Shown here piece by piece: positions 25,789-38,663 of a stretch of 64,000 bases of DNA. The stretch covers positions 1-64,000 of the forward strand of contig MU404132.1 of the NCBI GenBank assembly GCA_022695795.1, given 5' to 3'. The position numbers and the translations under genes were made by a program. Within the stretch, counting starts at the first letter, position 1; each line of letters opens with the position of its first letter. The notes below the pieces were generated by a model. That model did no database searches and had not been told where the DNA came from. It saw only the letters and a list, made by a program, of their open reading frames with translations. This DNA is from Biscogniauxia marginata. Its lineage: Eukaryota; Ascomycota; Sordariomycetes; Xylariales; Xylariaceae.

Positions 25789-28700
25789 TGCCCCAGCGTT
25801 ACACACAGCCTACATACCGCCGTCACCTTGAACACTAGGACCAGCGGGCCAGCTGGCTGGCTGTTTGATGATGATGATGGCGGCGGGAAAACTGTTTCTT
25901 TATTCGTTCCTATATAATACAGCATAACATGGTCCGGGAACCAAGTTTCCACATGAAAAAGGGACTCTACAGTTGAAAAGTTTCAATGAGGTAGCAATGA
26001 GGTCTTTATGGGTGTTTTCCCCTCTGCTTTCGAGGGTAACATGAGAGACTATGAAGAGAAAACGAAGGGAGGAAGAGGGATAGAACGCTGCCCCCTTTAA
26101 ATCCAACCTAATCTTTCGTTGCGATAGAGGTAGGGTACCTCCTATGTGGGTTCTGAGCCTGAATTAGATAACATTCTCTCTCGTTATTTCTTCTTTCTTC
26201 TTTTGTTGTTGTTGTCAGACTCTCCATCTCCATTCGTCTGCCCTCCCTTGTCTAAACTCTGTCTACTCACGGACAGGAACGGACGACCGAGAGAAGGTTT
26301 TCGGTACGGTTCGTTCGCGGGATCTCGGGAAGTTTCCTGTTGAAGGTTTTTTATTTTATTGGTTTCTTCTTTTGCAAACCTACACCGATGGATGGGGCGA
26401 GGTCGGCTTCGCGACGGCCCCCCATTGGAGACCAGTTTCGAGTTTTCGATTTCATTTGCGGTCAGAATTCTCTTCGATCCTGCCTGCCCCGACTAGTTTA
26501 ACTATCGGGTCCCTACTTAGGTTGTTCGGGGGGAGACCTGCGTCGTTTTCTATTCTCTTTCTAGAATGATAATCGTACGCGGGAACAAGATAGCTAGCCC
26601 ACCGACAAAAGAAAAAAGAAATACCCTCCCCGAATGCGAATCTTGCAATCCGCTCACCCCCACTAGTCGTAGCAAAGCGAAACTATTGTTGACGGAAGAA
26701 GAATAACGAGAATGGAGTAGTAGAATTCATGGTGGGCGTAGGCCGGGCATAGACAAGGTAGGTACACACTGAGTTGAAAAGGCGAGGCTACGGTGCCAAG
26801 AACGACAATTGAGGCGGATCGTGAATCTTGCGATGCCATTCCCTCAAAGCATGGAGATCTTGCTACTACAAAACTAGGAAAACGTCGTGTCGGCCCCATA
26901 CGACTTTTCCTAACCGACTAGTAAGCTATATCTTTTGGGGGTTTACTTTAAGTCTTCTCCCGTTCTTAGGAACAAGTAGGGGTTTTCCTTTGGGAATAGG
27001 TTCAACTAATCTGGAAAGCAAAGAAAAAAGACAGGGGGGGAGTAGGGCAGAATCGTATGGTGACTAGATGCCATTGGCTTCCTTGGATGCTTGGAAAATG
27101 ATTGGCTAGTATCTAATTATCGCCTAGGCTGCGAAACTAGTATTCTTGGTAGGTAATACCCAAGGGAGACGGAATTTCGTAATTTATGACCTGTATTTGA
27201 TATCCCATGGACAGAAAGTACATGTATGGCCGGAGAGTATTAGGGCTGTTGGTGATAGATTATATTGAATAATACCTGCTATCCTCGCTGATACAAGTTA
27301 TTTTATTATGCCTTCCTCTTATCCTTCCTCGGCCGGTCGATCCGCGGAGAGGTTCGGAGCTATAATAGAAAGGAAGGCTAGTGAGATGTCTAGGTTACGC
27401 GGGTAATTAATTACGGGATTACCCAGGAAGTAGCACTCCTGGGCAGCTCCCTGGGGTCATGTGACTGAGAAAATAAGTCTAAGTTAGGTGCGCTTGGGAA
27501 TCCACAACGCGGATGAATCCCACCATCTCTCAGAGTGTTACAACGACCGACGATCATCCATCATCTTTCTAGAGACAGTCCCTGTGTGGTAGAGGACGTG
27601 CTTCGTCACAAAATCAGGAGATCCTCCCTTGGGCCCATGAAGAGTCTTGTTTTTGACTCCCGGCCTCTGAGCTACCCGCCAGAGTGCTATATTTATTACC
27701 TACCTGAAACGGTTTCCTTCAAGCGTTTTTCTTGAAAGCCTTCTTCGGGCCGGGTGCTGGAAGTAACTGTTTGGTAAGCCCTCCCCGAGGCTCGAATAGT
27801 TCCAACGTAATACCGGTCCGCCGGCAAGGATACATAGAAATCTAGTTATTCTGTTCACTAAGGAATACCTTATTATTCCAAGCTTATCTGCGCAGTGTTA
27901 GGACAAATACAAATACAACTACAAATCGGTTGTCCGCCCCAGAACGACGCGTGCTCGCGTATTCGCAAATTTCTGGTAATACGTTTCCCGACAATTCAGC
28001 GACTCGATACCTTAGTCGTAATCACCTAGACCTTTATCCCGTACACGGTTGAGACAATACCAAAAATTGGTAACTTGGCGACTGTCAATATCGAGGCGAT
28101 CAGCGCCAGCCAAAATAATACCTACCTACAATCGTGTCGACAAAGTCCCGACGCTCCGTTTTCAACTCAAGCTGGTGGGTAGTACGGAATAGTCGCTTTG
28201 CGGCGCTTCTCCTACGCCCCGACGAGCTCCAGCAGTTCCCGTTTCGCCAAACTTGATATGTCAGCGTGACTAGCTCTAGGCCCCTTTCGCGTCCGACCTC
28301 CCATCGCGACCTAGAAACCCCCTAAACTCGTATTATGTTGTTGTTTAGATAGGGAAAAGAGAGGAGGCTGATGGCATCGATCGATTCGTCGAGGAATTCC
28401 TCCATAATAGTGGCAAGTCGTTTAACAAGTCCTAGATGGTTGTCTAGACAGACGAAAGTAGCTGTTTTGTTGTTATCTCACCAGTCGGTGTTTAGGTGGT
28501 CAGCCAAATAAATCATCTGTCTGCCCGTACCACGCGAAACCCAATACAGCAACAAAGGCACCCGCCTCGCGGACAAGCCACGAGAACCTCGACGACTGCT
28601 TTCTTCCCTTACCGACTGAGGGGCTCTTCTATTCCCTCCAAGCGAAGCGAGAGGAAATATACTCTCTCAGTACAAAGACGAACGTCGCGCCCCGAACGAC

Positions 28701-31700
28701 CAGTAATAATGGAATCTCAAAGTGATATATCACTTCGCAAACAGATTTCAGCTACAGCCAATCCAATCAGATATCCCTATCCATTTTAAACCCGGGAAAT
28801 ATCCGATACAGCCTTGTACAGATCTGCCTAACCTCAAGCTCAGGCTCTCGAGGGGTCGTTCTTGTTCTAGGTCCAAGAACTCTATATCACAGACATGTTA
28901 TGGGCTTGTTCCCGAGTCTCTGGGGAAGGCTCTGTTTAGAGACTCTTATCGGAAACAACATGACAGCACGCGGTCGCCTGCATTAACAAACAATGACGGA
29001 TGCACATCATAATAGGGAGGAAATTCGCACAAGTGCAGACAGCTCAAAGGCTAATCACTGCTTCTTCTTTTTTTTAAATGAATATCCGGAGAGAGCTGCA
29101 TTTTCGTAGTCGAGACGCCTTGTCTATTTACCGATCCTCGGCTCCGGCTAAGTAACAGTGGACGATACCCTCCGAAGCTTAACCCAGGACGACGACTATA
29201 CGGGCTCCGTTGTCCATTCCCGGTAGGAATGATTCGCGGTCTTGGGAGAAATATAACGCATGTTAGCCCGATTTATTCAAACACGACGACAAACGAAGGT
29301 TTCGTTCCTAGACAAACGCCCGATAACCCGATTCCAGATGTGTTCAATAGAGAAATCTAATGAGTCCAGGATCATCGAATCTCGGGGATGGTACCGGTCT
29401 AAATATATTGATATCATGAATGGGGAAGAGACCGAGGTACTCTATTCGGACATATTTCCTTGTATTGCAGCGCGAGAGTACATTGGTTGTGGTAGCGTGA
29501 GTCAAGTCCAAGAAAGGCTTCATCAACCATCTCCAGCAGGAGAACGGTTCATTGAATTACCGGAACCGGATGCAGGTCGCAGCTCAGTTAAAGCAGAAAG
29601 GTGGTATGATGCTTCTACAGACATGACTTCCGTCAGCTCTAGAGATTATCCACTTCCGTCCAGTGTGCTCCTGCGCCCCCCTGAATTCTCGATATGATGA
29701 TCCCACAAAGACCTCCGATCTATAACCTTGGCACACGCTCGGGTGGCCTTGGGAATCAGTCTGTGCGTTGCTCAATGACGGAGCTGCGAGAAGCAGTAAA
29801 GCCGATTGCCGGTCTTCTCGATTATTGATGGCGGCGGCGTGAAAGCCTTACCACTATGGGACACAGGTTAATATGGGAAGACTCGTGTCAAATATCCAGT
29901 GCAACAATCATTTGTCAACATTGAGCAATAATACAGATGTTGATATTGTACCGTAAGCCTACATTGACTACAGAATCCCAGTCTAACACTTTATACCAAA
30001 GTGAAAGCTACTATTGACTAACACTTTCTGAGTATATTCTTAACGCTGATGATATACACAACTGCGCCGCCTCCACGCAAAAATCTCTTGTTTACGCCAT
30101 AACTTCACAGAGCCGTATACAATATCTAGCCTAAAGCAGGTTCGCTCTGCAGTATCATGAGAAATGTGATCGGTCACGTAATTGCATGCCATCGAGTGGG
30201 TTCAAGATGCTGACTATATACATTACTTGACATATAAATAGAACCAGGTAAGTACCTCGTGCCCACGGCTGATCGAAGGCAACACTTCGCAAGGTGCAGC
30301 CTCCGTATATTGCATTCTGGCACTGTTGGTTGGGGCACAAGCCCCGTTTTGAAAACCACCGATTGCACACTGAATTGGATAAAATGAAGAAACGGGTTGG
30401 ATAGGTCAGCTTTATCACAGACATCTAGAGATGTTATCGCTATTATTGCCCACATTCTGGAATCATACCGGTACTTACGGCTCGATGCCCTTGTGCATTG
30501 TCCAAGGGGAATAGGATAAATTGGAGGAGTACTAATCAGCCAGGATGAACCAACTAAGTGTACTCCAACTGCGATCTGATGTCTGGTGGTGGCTGAGCAG
30601 CGGAGACCTTCTCAGGTCTTCCCAGTTAACGGCGAGATCCCCGGGAACCTCTAGTCGGCAAAGATAATCTATTAATTACACTGCTCGCTGGTACGATTCC
30701 AGCAAAGATATAGGGTTGCTGATTGGATAGACTGCCTGCCTGCAATTGATTTCTGGGCTTGGTAAGCTGTTGTTCATGGCCTGTTACAATATCCCTTTAC
30801 TCTCCGGGGACTGATATCAGACTGCATTTCAGACGGAGTAAGGCCACAAGCCACGAATTTCTCCAATACATATATTGCCTCTCCCTTCCTTGGTATTGGG
30901 CGTTCATCTGGGAAGCTTGACAAATTTATGTTCTCCAAGTACGTTAAATCCGTTTCTATAGAAGTTATTATTTATGGCAGATCTTGTCACGATGCAGACC
31001 TCCTTCAGCGTCAGGTGATAACTTCGTTGTTGCACAACGAGCTAGTTTAGAACTACAGGTACACGGATAGGCGGCCGTTTTACAACCGGATGGCTCATTT
31101 TGTCTCTCAAGTATCCTTTTATATGGTGTCCTCGCTGCCATAAGCCACGATCGTAGGCTAAGTCTTTGACAGATCTTCAAGACCTCGTCCAACTCTCGAG
31201 AAAGTTCTTGTCTAGTAGCTAGACAGAATCAAAATACCCCCGAAGAGTACGAATCCAGGACGGCTGAGAGCATGAAGAATAAGCGCTTCATTCTCCGGGG
31301 CGATCAGAGCCGCGTTTTATTCCCGGGGGGTGGTAATTACATTTCTTTTTTGGGCCTAAACACACACACACACAGAGGGTGCGGATGGGGAAGACTAGAA
31401 GAAGACTTTTCGCCAAGATCGTCCAGCTGCTCTGATCTAGAAAGACTCCCACTAGAAACTGGTGTTGCATATCAAACGAAGTAAAGGCAAGGCTAGCTAG
31501 CTAGCCAGCTAGATCCGAGATAAGATCGGTGTATAAAAGGGGAGCGGGGGTGTCAATGTCGGTTTCTCGCTGGATGGGGGGCTGGCTGATTCTACAATCG
31601 CAAAGGAGAATCTTTGTTGGTGTCCTTACGACTTGTCACGAAGTAGGTCCATTCTTGACTATTATTAGGTACTCACCCCTTGATATCGACATATATACGG

Positions 31701-31919
31701 ATTATCAAGTTGAGGTTGATTGTATGTATTGTATACCTTAAAAGACATGAGGGGTTTTGCTGCCTGCTTTGAGACATTGGTGCTGTCTTGTTTCTGCAGT
31801 TGCGCATGGAAACTCGAGACCAGCGTACATCATGAATTAAAGCAGAAAGTGGCGGGGGGGCGGCGGGGCGGCCGCGGGCGGGGGCGCGACGGCAGGCGAA
31901 GCACACCACCGACGCAAAA

Positions 31920-31929
31920 NNNNNNNNNN
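31920..31929. other. assembly gap (10 N)
   Basis: Ten ambiguous bases. The left flank (31850-31910) is very G-rich and the right flank consists of T-runs followed by 23 C at 32021-32043, suggesting that low-complexity DNA broke the assembly. True gap length is unknown. Confidence 0.95.
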
Positions 31930-32020
31930 GTGCTTTTTTTTTGAATTTTGTGTTTTTTTTTTTTTTGTTTTGGGCTTTTAAAAATGTTAACAGCTTAAAT
32001 ATTTTATTAAATCTTAATTA

Positions 32021-32043
32021 CCCCCCCCCCCCCCCCCCCCCCC
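32021..32043. repeat. C homopolymer (23)
   Basis: A single uninterrupted C run about 90 bases right of the assembly gap. Length is unreliable in most read types. Confidence 0.8.
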
Positions 32044-32768
32044 GTCATTTTTAAACCCAACCATCGACACCAAAATCAGACGCGAATGTGTTAGATTGAT
32101 CGAAAGTAGAGTTACCCAGCGACGGCAAGGATTGAGACCCGGAGTCTAGTACAATTGGTGGAGGCGAGATATCGTAAATGCCCCCGGTTGGCACAGGAAG
32201 ACTACGACACTTGAGACCTTGTGTTTTCCTCATCTTGGCTTGTATGTAATCAACCACTTCGCTAGGTTACCGGGTTGAATACTCCTCACTTCACCTAGAT
32301 GGGCTCGTGAACCTCCGAGACAAAAACGGAACATGCCACCGTTAAGCTAAGTTGTGAAGTACATTATAACTAGATAGAGGTTCAAATGAACATGCGTGAT
32401 TGTCAGCCATAAGTACCTAGGTATTTAAATAGTGCTTGTCTATCTACCTGTCCGTATACTTCTTTTTATTTATTTTTTTCATACTAAGGCATATATCTTG
32501 GTTATTCCTATATATTATAGACAACATAGGGTGCCTCGCATATTTCAACATCGCTAAGGACCTTAAGACGCTATCTATCCATTGCTCCCGACTCGGCATA
32601 CACCATCAACTCATTTCCTTCTCCCAAATCCAATCTCCTTATCCCTCTATCAGACCTTAATTACTTAACCTGTTTATCTGTCCACGTAGCTAAAAGCCGC
32701 TCGAAGATAACTATCCTCCTCCCTTCCCTAATTTCATTTTCCAGTTGTACTCCTTGCTAACCAACCCC
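32044..32768. other. 3' flank of the F-box gene, nothing recognised
   Basis: Ordinary non-coding sequence with T-rich tracts near 32460-32480; probably includes the 3' UTR of the minus-strand F-box gene ending at 32769. Confidence 0.5.
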
Positions 32769-33934
32769 TCATGTATCTAATGCCCTCTCCTCCCGCATCG
32801 TCATCTCGCCTTCGCCGTCTTCGCCACGCTCCAGCACGAAGCACCTCTCGGCATACACGCCGCGCAAGTTCCTCTCCCTCCATTCCGCGCCCGTCCGCCG
32901 CACCATATGTCGCCGCCACCCGCCGACATTGATCGTGATGGAGCGCCAGGGGACGGCGGAGTGATCCGGCTTCCCGCCGACAAGGAACGAGAACGTCCGC
33001 ACAGCGGCCTCGTAGTCACGGTCGACTGATACACCACCACCACCACCACTACCATCACCACCCTCGTATTCTCCTCCTCCTCCTCCTCCTCCCCCTTCCC
33101 CCTCGTCCTCAAGAAGCGGCCGCAGAACCGTCTGCGTGTGCAAGACCAGCGTGTCGAGGCGCGGGAACGCGCAGAGCGCGGCGAGGAACGCGGCGGGGTC
33201 GTCGCACGCCCCGACGTCCAAGTCGAGCTCGAGCTCGCGCAGGCGGCGCAGGCGGCGCGCCAGCAGGCCCGCGTCGGCGGCGCGCAGCGTCGGGCAGGGC
33301 CGGGCCTCGTCCCCGAAGCCGGCGTGGTCGCGCAGCGCCAGGGACCGCAGCGCCGCCGCGTGCGGCAGCAGCGCGTCGGCGGCGAAGAGCCGCACGTGGC
33401 ACGCGAGCCGGAGCGCGCGCAGCCGGCTCCCGGAACGCACCAGCGCGCACAGCGCCCGCGTCGCGTCCTCGCGCCGGTCCGGGACCACGTGCGCGCTCGC
33501 GTCCTCGCAGCGCAGCGTCTCGAGGCGGGAGAATAATCCTCCTCCTCCTCCTCCCCCGCCAGAGGCGGGGTCCGGCAGCACCGTCGACGAGAGGAACGCG
33601 TGCAGCGGCACGTCGACGAGCGCGAGGTGCCGCAGCCGCGAGAAGTCCCAGTGCTGCCGCACGGCCTCGGCCGAGTGGTCCCAGTCGTACGAGCGCAGGC
33701 TGAGGTCGCGGAGCGGCGGGAGCCGCTCGCCCGGCGCGAAGGCGAACCGGGTCCCCTGCCCGCGGTCGCGGTAGTGGAAGGTCTCGAGGCGCGGCGCGGC
33801 GACGAGGAGCCGCCTCAGCGGCCCCAGGCGCGCGACCAGCGGGGGCGCGGGGCTCGCCATCTTCAGGGACACGAGGGCGCGCGCCGGGATCGCCCGCAGG
33901 TACGTGTCGTGCGGCTCCTCGTCCCCGTCCCCGT

Positions 33935-33977
<43 letters not shown>

Positions 33978-34728
33978 GTCGCCGGAGAAGTCCCGCAGCG
34001 GCAGGTCCTCGACGTGCAGCTCCGTGCCGGAGCGCCAGCGCCGCGCGCTCAGCACGTCCGAGGGCACCCAGAGACGGCCGGCGCGGAAGTCGTCGGCCCG
34101 GACGTAACGCCATCTGTTTTACCGGAAACACAGACACGCGCAGATACAAAGTCAGCCCTGTCCCGCGAATAGTCATGCACGGGAGGGGGAGGGGGGGAAG
34201 GGTTAGGGGTTAAGAATGAATACCTGATAGACAACAGTCGTTCGATCTTTTCTAGCATGAACTTGACGCGCTGTGGATCGAGATCGCTCCTGGCCTCCAC
34301 GTGTCTCGTGTGAGCGTACACATGCTGGAGGCCCCGAGGGAGCTCGATCTCTGCCCGGGGCGATATGATGTTCTCGTTCAAGCAGAGATATTCGAATTTG
34401 ATCGGCGTGACGATATCGTCTATTCTCCTTGAGAGCAAGCGGGCATTGGCCAGTGACTTGACGTCAAGATCCCGTAGCTACATGGCTGGGTCATCAGCAT
34501 CGAGATTCGTAGATAACAGAAAGGTACTTATAGAGTTCTTTCTTGTACATTCTTGAAAATGAGGGTAAGTAGTTCTGTGCTTAGGTCCCCGAGGGACGAC
34601 TTCTGGGCAGGACAACGAGAAGTCGGGATTCTCTCCATACAACGTTGATAACTACAGATTCTTCGCTTGGAATTGAAGTTGGTGAAGGACAATGTGGGAG
34701 AGATGGTTAGTAGCTCAGTCGGGGCCAT
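32769..34728 (-). CDS. F-box protein with a leucine-rich, repeat-like body
   Basis: Exons on the minus strand are 34728-34549, 34477-34224 and 34113-32769, giving 592 residues. Introns are 71 and 110 nt; the second splits an Arg codon. Residues about 48-85 (DLSTELLTLIFKN then LRDLDVKSLANARLLSRR) form an F-box, the Skp1-binding part of an SCF ubiquitin ligase. The rest has regularly spaced leucine-rich segments (LRRLLVAAPRLETF, LRDLSLRSYDW, LRELELDLDVG), as in F-box/LRR substrate receptors. Residues 189-210 are an Asp-Gly repeat encoded by GGGGAC units, and two poly-Gly runs lie further on. Exon 3 is extremely GC-rich, unlike exons 1 and 2. An ATG with A at -3 and G at +4 sets the start; an in-frame ATG at 34638 also lies before the F-box. 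The substrate is unknown. Confidence 0.75.
33920..33978. repeat. GTCCCC hexamer array coding for Asp-Gly repeats
   Basis: Tandem hexamers (GGGGAC on the coding strand) lie within exon 3 of the F-box gene. The unit is a multiple of three, so length change keeps frame and alters the number of Asp-Gly pairs. Confidence 0.85.
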
Positions 34729-37260
34729 TCTGGAATTCGAGCTTCCTGAGAAGGATCGATTTACTTAACCAGGAATTGTTGGAGACGAGTTGGCACTGAG
34801 CCTCCTATCATGACGGTTCCGGTTATCAAGAAAAGGAAGTATTCTGTCTTATGACAAAACGCCAAATCATCACCTGGACATGCAGATATGTGTACGCATA
34901 GTCATAGATAGTACAGTAATAGGATGGTCACATAACTAACTAGCGACGGGGCCGTTGTCTGTAGGTGAAGGGCGTGGATACGTACGTGTGTATATCAGAC
35001 GACCCAGCGAATGAGAACATGTGGAATGAGGCGAATGCAACGTCTTGGCTGGGTTGACAGATCAGACTAGACTATTTACGGGCAAAATAACGAAAGAGAG
35101 GATATAGGATCACTTTTGGAAACCAGCGAAGAATCTGGATCAGCGTCGGTACCGGTTCTCTCTCCCCCCTTGCTTAAGGATAAGGTCGCGTGTTGACTTA
35201 GCTCGCCCAGATCATCAAGTGCTATCTATGGCGGGACATGTAAGGCCGTGTTCGTAAACGCGTGAGACCGTTTTCAAAACTGATCAAACCACAGGCTGGT
35301 TGCAGCTTTCGGAGAGTCTATGCTGGGAAGGAATACGAGATGGCCAATAGGGCTAGGGACTATGGGGCCCGAGGAGAAAGAGATAGATGAAGGAAACGGC
35401 ATGCTGTCCGGCGGCGATGACACGTGGACCAAGCTATTACCATTGCTAAAAGCATGAGGGGACGCAGAGATAGTTAGTTGGCTTCGTGGTTATGTAGTGT
35501 AAGTTAGATCTAAGACGGGTTAATAACTATCACATGTCCCGAAGCCCGGTGTTGAATCCAAGGAAAAACTCGAACGCAAACGCCTGTAGGCAGGCAGTAT
35601 AACCACAGCCTGGAAATCCTCTCTCGAGCACGTGGAAAAGGGATCTGCCGTGAAAAAAGCGGTGCATAGGTGCCCAATAAGGATCTGCATTATGCCGAGC
35701 TGCATCTAGGCAAGGAGGGGAAGGCGAAGGAAGGGACGAGACCAAGAGATGCCATCTGATGGAGCATAGCAGTTCGCTCGTCTGGACTGCCCGGACAAGT
35801 CTTAATGCTGGCGTAACCGCGGAGGGAGTTACCGAAACGAATAGTGATAAGTAATCATAACACCCAGGCTATTATTGGTAACAGAGGGGTGTCACATGCT
35901 GTGAGCGAAGATAGCCAAGTTTTAAGCAGTAGATGTTGGTTGTTGGATAACAAGCAGGACATCATCGTCAGGTCGATGGGGGGGGATCTCGCAAGTTTGT
36001 CCCGAAAAGGGTTTGTCGCTTGCAAGGTACCTAACCTAGGTACATGTATACATAAGCGGCCAAACCCCTGTTAGCGTGTAACCTAATCCTAGGTATTCCA
36101 CTGCTGTGGTCGCCCCGCCCGTCTAGGACGCATATTGTGGGTCTAGACAAAGGTTCCTAATAGACGGGTTATCATAGGTAGGTACCTACAAAAAAATATT
36201 TCAATCTCCCACGGCGGCGTGCTTATTGTTGGGGGTGCAGCAAGGAAGATCGAGCTTCCTTTTAAACCGGCCCAAACGGCCCTCGGCATATCGGCGCATG
36301 ACATGTTAACAAGGCTGGCAACGTGTTGCGGAATAGTTGGCTGTATTTATAGGGCATGTTTTTCTATATGGCCGTTGCAAGACATACATAAAAGAGGTGT
36401 GCTGTCGGTCTGAGTATATAAGTTGCCGCATCAGGCAAGTCGGCGGGGGTGGCTGCATCCGAGTCCGAAAGACCGGATGGACGAGTCGGGAGCTAATTAT
36501 GTTCAAGGGCGCTAGATAGATCTGACGGGCTGGGATACTAAGGTATCACAGGAAATGGCACCTAGTCGGAGACCTTGCGATTTAGCAAGAATTACTTATT
36601 CTGTAGTAGTAGTAGTAGTTAAGTAATATTACAGTCTAGTAGGGGCCGCGAGATCCAACGGAGTGAGCCGGCCGGCCCGCACCTATGACATAGTAACTAC
36701 ATATGGTGGGTTACCTGCCCTTATGTACCTAACCCACATAGATCCCGCATACGAGAGACAATCCAATCGCAACAGTCTCTTGAGCCTCGGTGGGTCTATG
36801 ACAGTCTTCTAACTACCTCTTAATAGTACCTAATCGGCTAATATATCGGGATCTGCTTCTGACGCGGCTGGCAGATTTGATAACTTGAAGCTAGTAGTAA
36901 AAGTAATTCCTAACCATATGAGTTATACGTACCTACTCCTTTTGTTATAGCGACTTTACTTGGTGCAACCTTGGTTCTGTAATGTGGAGTTATTTCTTAA
37001 TGTTCAAGGCCCGGGAGCACGAGAGACGCTCTCTGGCTGTTTCCTGCCTTCGCTGTTCCCTCCTTATGAACAACCGAAAAGATAACCTGATTATTACTAT
37101 AGTGAATGTTAATCCAGCTTGTTTCTTACCCTGGCTTAATTCGGTATGACGCGAACGACTAGGCGTGACTTAATCCCTAAGGATCGCACTAACGACGCAG
37201 CACTCGATACATATATGAGACTTTCCTAATACACTCAAGCTAGATACAGCCAAGTCTCAA

Positions 37261-37440
37261 AGCGAAAGTATAATGTCTATTTATTAAAGAACCTCAACCT
37301 TTAAACAATATTTAACCATTCTTATTTTTAATTTAATTGAATTTTGTTTCAAGTTGTTATATTTTAAACAAGATATCAAAAATCAAAAATTAAATAAAAA
37401 CCTGTTAAATAAATTTTAATATTTCACCATCAATCATTAT
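37261..37440. other. AT-rich, CpG-poor block, possible RIP-mutated remnant
   Basis: This stretch is dominated by TTAAAT, ATTTTA and TAAATA strings with almost no CpG and many TpA steps, while flanking DNA is near balanced. That is the pattern left by repeat-induced point mutation, but the block is short and no transposon ends or coding remnant were seen. Confidence 0.35.
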
Positions 37441-38640
37441 AGCCCATCCCAGCCAATTTGATAAGCCCCGGACGCCACCGACGCCGCGAACCAAAGCGGA
37501 AAAAAAAAAACTAAGAACCAGGTCTGGGAACAAGGTGCCTGTGATAACATAAAAACCTCGTGTTCATTTACACCTGCCCGGTCTGGTATACGAATCTCAC
37601 ATTACCCGCCGGACCACAGATGGAACGGGCCATTTCTTTCCGGCGGCATGGACTCAGAACGGCGTGTATGGACAAACCCACTGGGCACGATGGCGATGAA
37701 CACATATCATACTTTCAATAACGGGGGTTACTGTACTATAGATCCAGATTCTTCCTACATCGATTTTGGTAATCATAGAAGAGCAAACGCGTCTTTAAAC
37801 TCCACCCTTTAGACCTATGATCAATGTACGAAATGGAAGGGTCGTGGTAAAGAAAGTACATGTATAAATCCCCGTTATTATTAATGTTGTTCTTCTTCTA
37901 GGTAGGTAGTTTATAAACACCTATATATACCTATATAGGTACCCATATATTAAATCATCACATCCCGTCTCATCATCAACATACATAGGTAGTTTCGCCT
38001 CAACCTCAGGTACGTGCTTTGCTTTGCTTTTTCTCTCTCTCTCCGCAGAAGACTTTTCCAAATTTCATCCGAACATCCGTTACCCTGCCCTACCTTACCC
38101 TACCTCCTTCCCTTGTAAGGCTTGAAACCATAATCATCATCATCATCACTATTTATTTATCCACTTCGACTCTCAACTCCTCTATTTAGTATCTAGTCAA
38201 TCTGGTGGTTAGCTATATGTATCAAACGAAAAGAAAAAGTTCCTATCAAATAGATTCAGAATCGCACAAGTAACTATGTATGTCCTGTTTATAATGAGCC
38301 AGGTATTCCACTTTCCCCTCTCAAACCACCGGCTTATTATTATCCTCGTCCCCCATCTCTAGTCCCACCCAGAGCCTCTGCTTAGAAGTACTCCGAAATA
38401 TCGTCAAGATACATCCGGCATATAAGCAGCTATCAGGTAGCAACATAGTTGTTATTACGCATTGAAGGAACCAGAACTACATATAAATACCTGGAAATCC
38501 ATACCAGTTTGTGATATCAAATAACTAACATGTTTTCTTCTACTGACTGAGATGTACCTACCTGCCTTGTATCTATCGATCTTCACACACCGAAACTCAA
38601 CTCCCGGTGCCGTGCTTCCTGAGTTCCCTACATATACCTA

Positions 38641-38663
38641 TCTCTCTCTCTCTCTCTCTCTCT
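38641..38663. repeat. (CT)n microsatellite
   Basis: Uninterrupted TC/CT dinucleotide run in non-coding DNA. Confidence 0.9.

Larger units (their letters stand above)
21657..31919. other. gene desert between the Zn2Cys6 gene and the assembly gap
   Basis: About 10 kb without a supportable gene. It contains microsatellites, a hairpin near 24676, a B-box-like element near 23990, many TACCTA tracts, and scattered open frames below 150 residues. The longest (29260-29697, plus, 145 residues) starts with ATG but shows no domain. Two minus-strand frames at 22474-22704 and 22750-23001 could be joined by a GTATGT..CTCAG intron and are discussed separately. Confidence 0.55.

Noticed and set aside
30155..30455. 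Cysteine-containing small minus-strand frames as a secreted protein gene
   Set aside because: Two overlapping frames compete, neither begins with a convincing signal peptide, and the cysteines do not form a spacing I recognise.
33109..34176. Long Arg/Ala/Pro-rich open frames over the F-box gene, on the minus strand in another frame (33109-34176) and on the plus strand (33136-33774, 33600-34172)
   Set aside because: They are shadows of the extremely GC-rich F-box exon, where stop codons are rare in every frame. Their composition is low-complexity and shows no domain, while the chosen frame has an F-box and splices cleanly.
34705..34745. tRNA gene, from the sequence TAGCTCAGTCGG
   Set aside because: It looks like an A-box, but no T-arm, anticodon arm or acceptor pairing follows at the right distance; it overlaps the start of the F-box gene.
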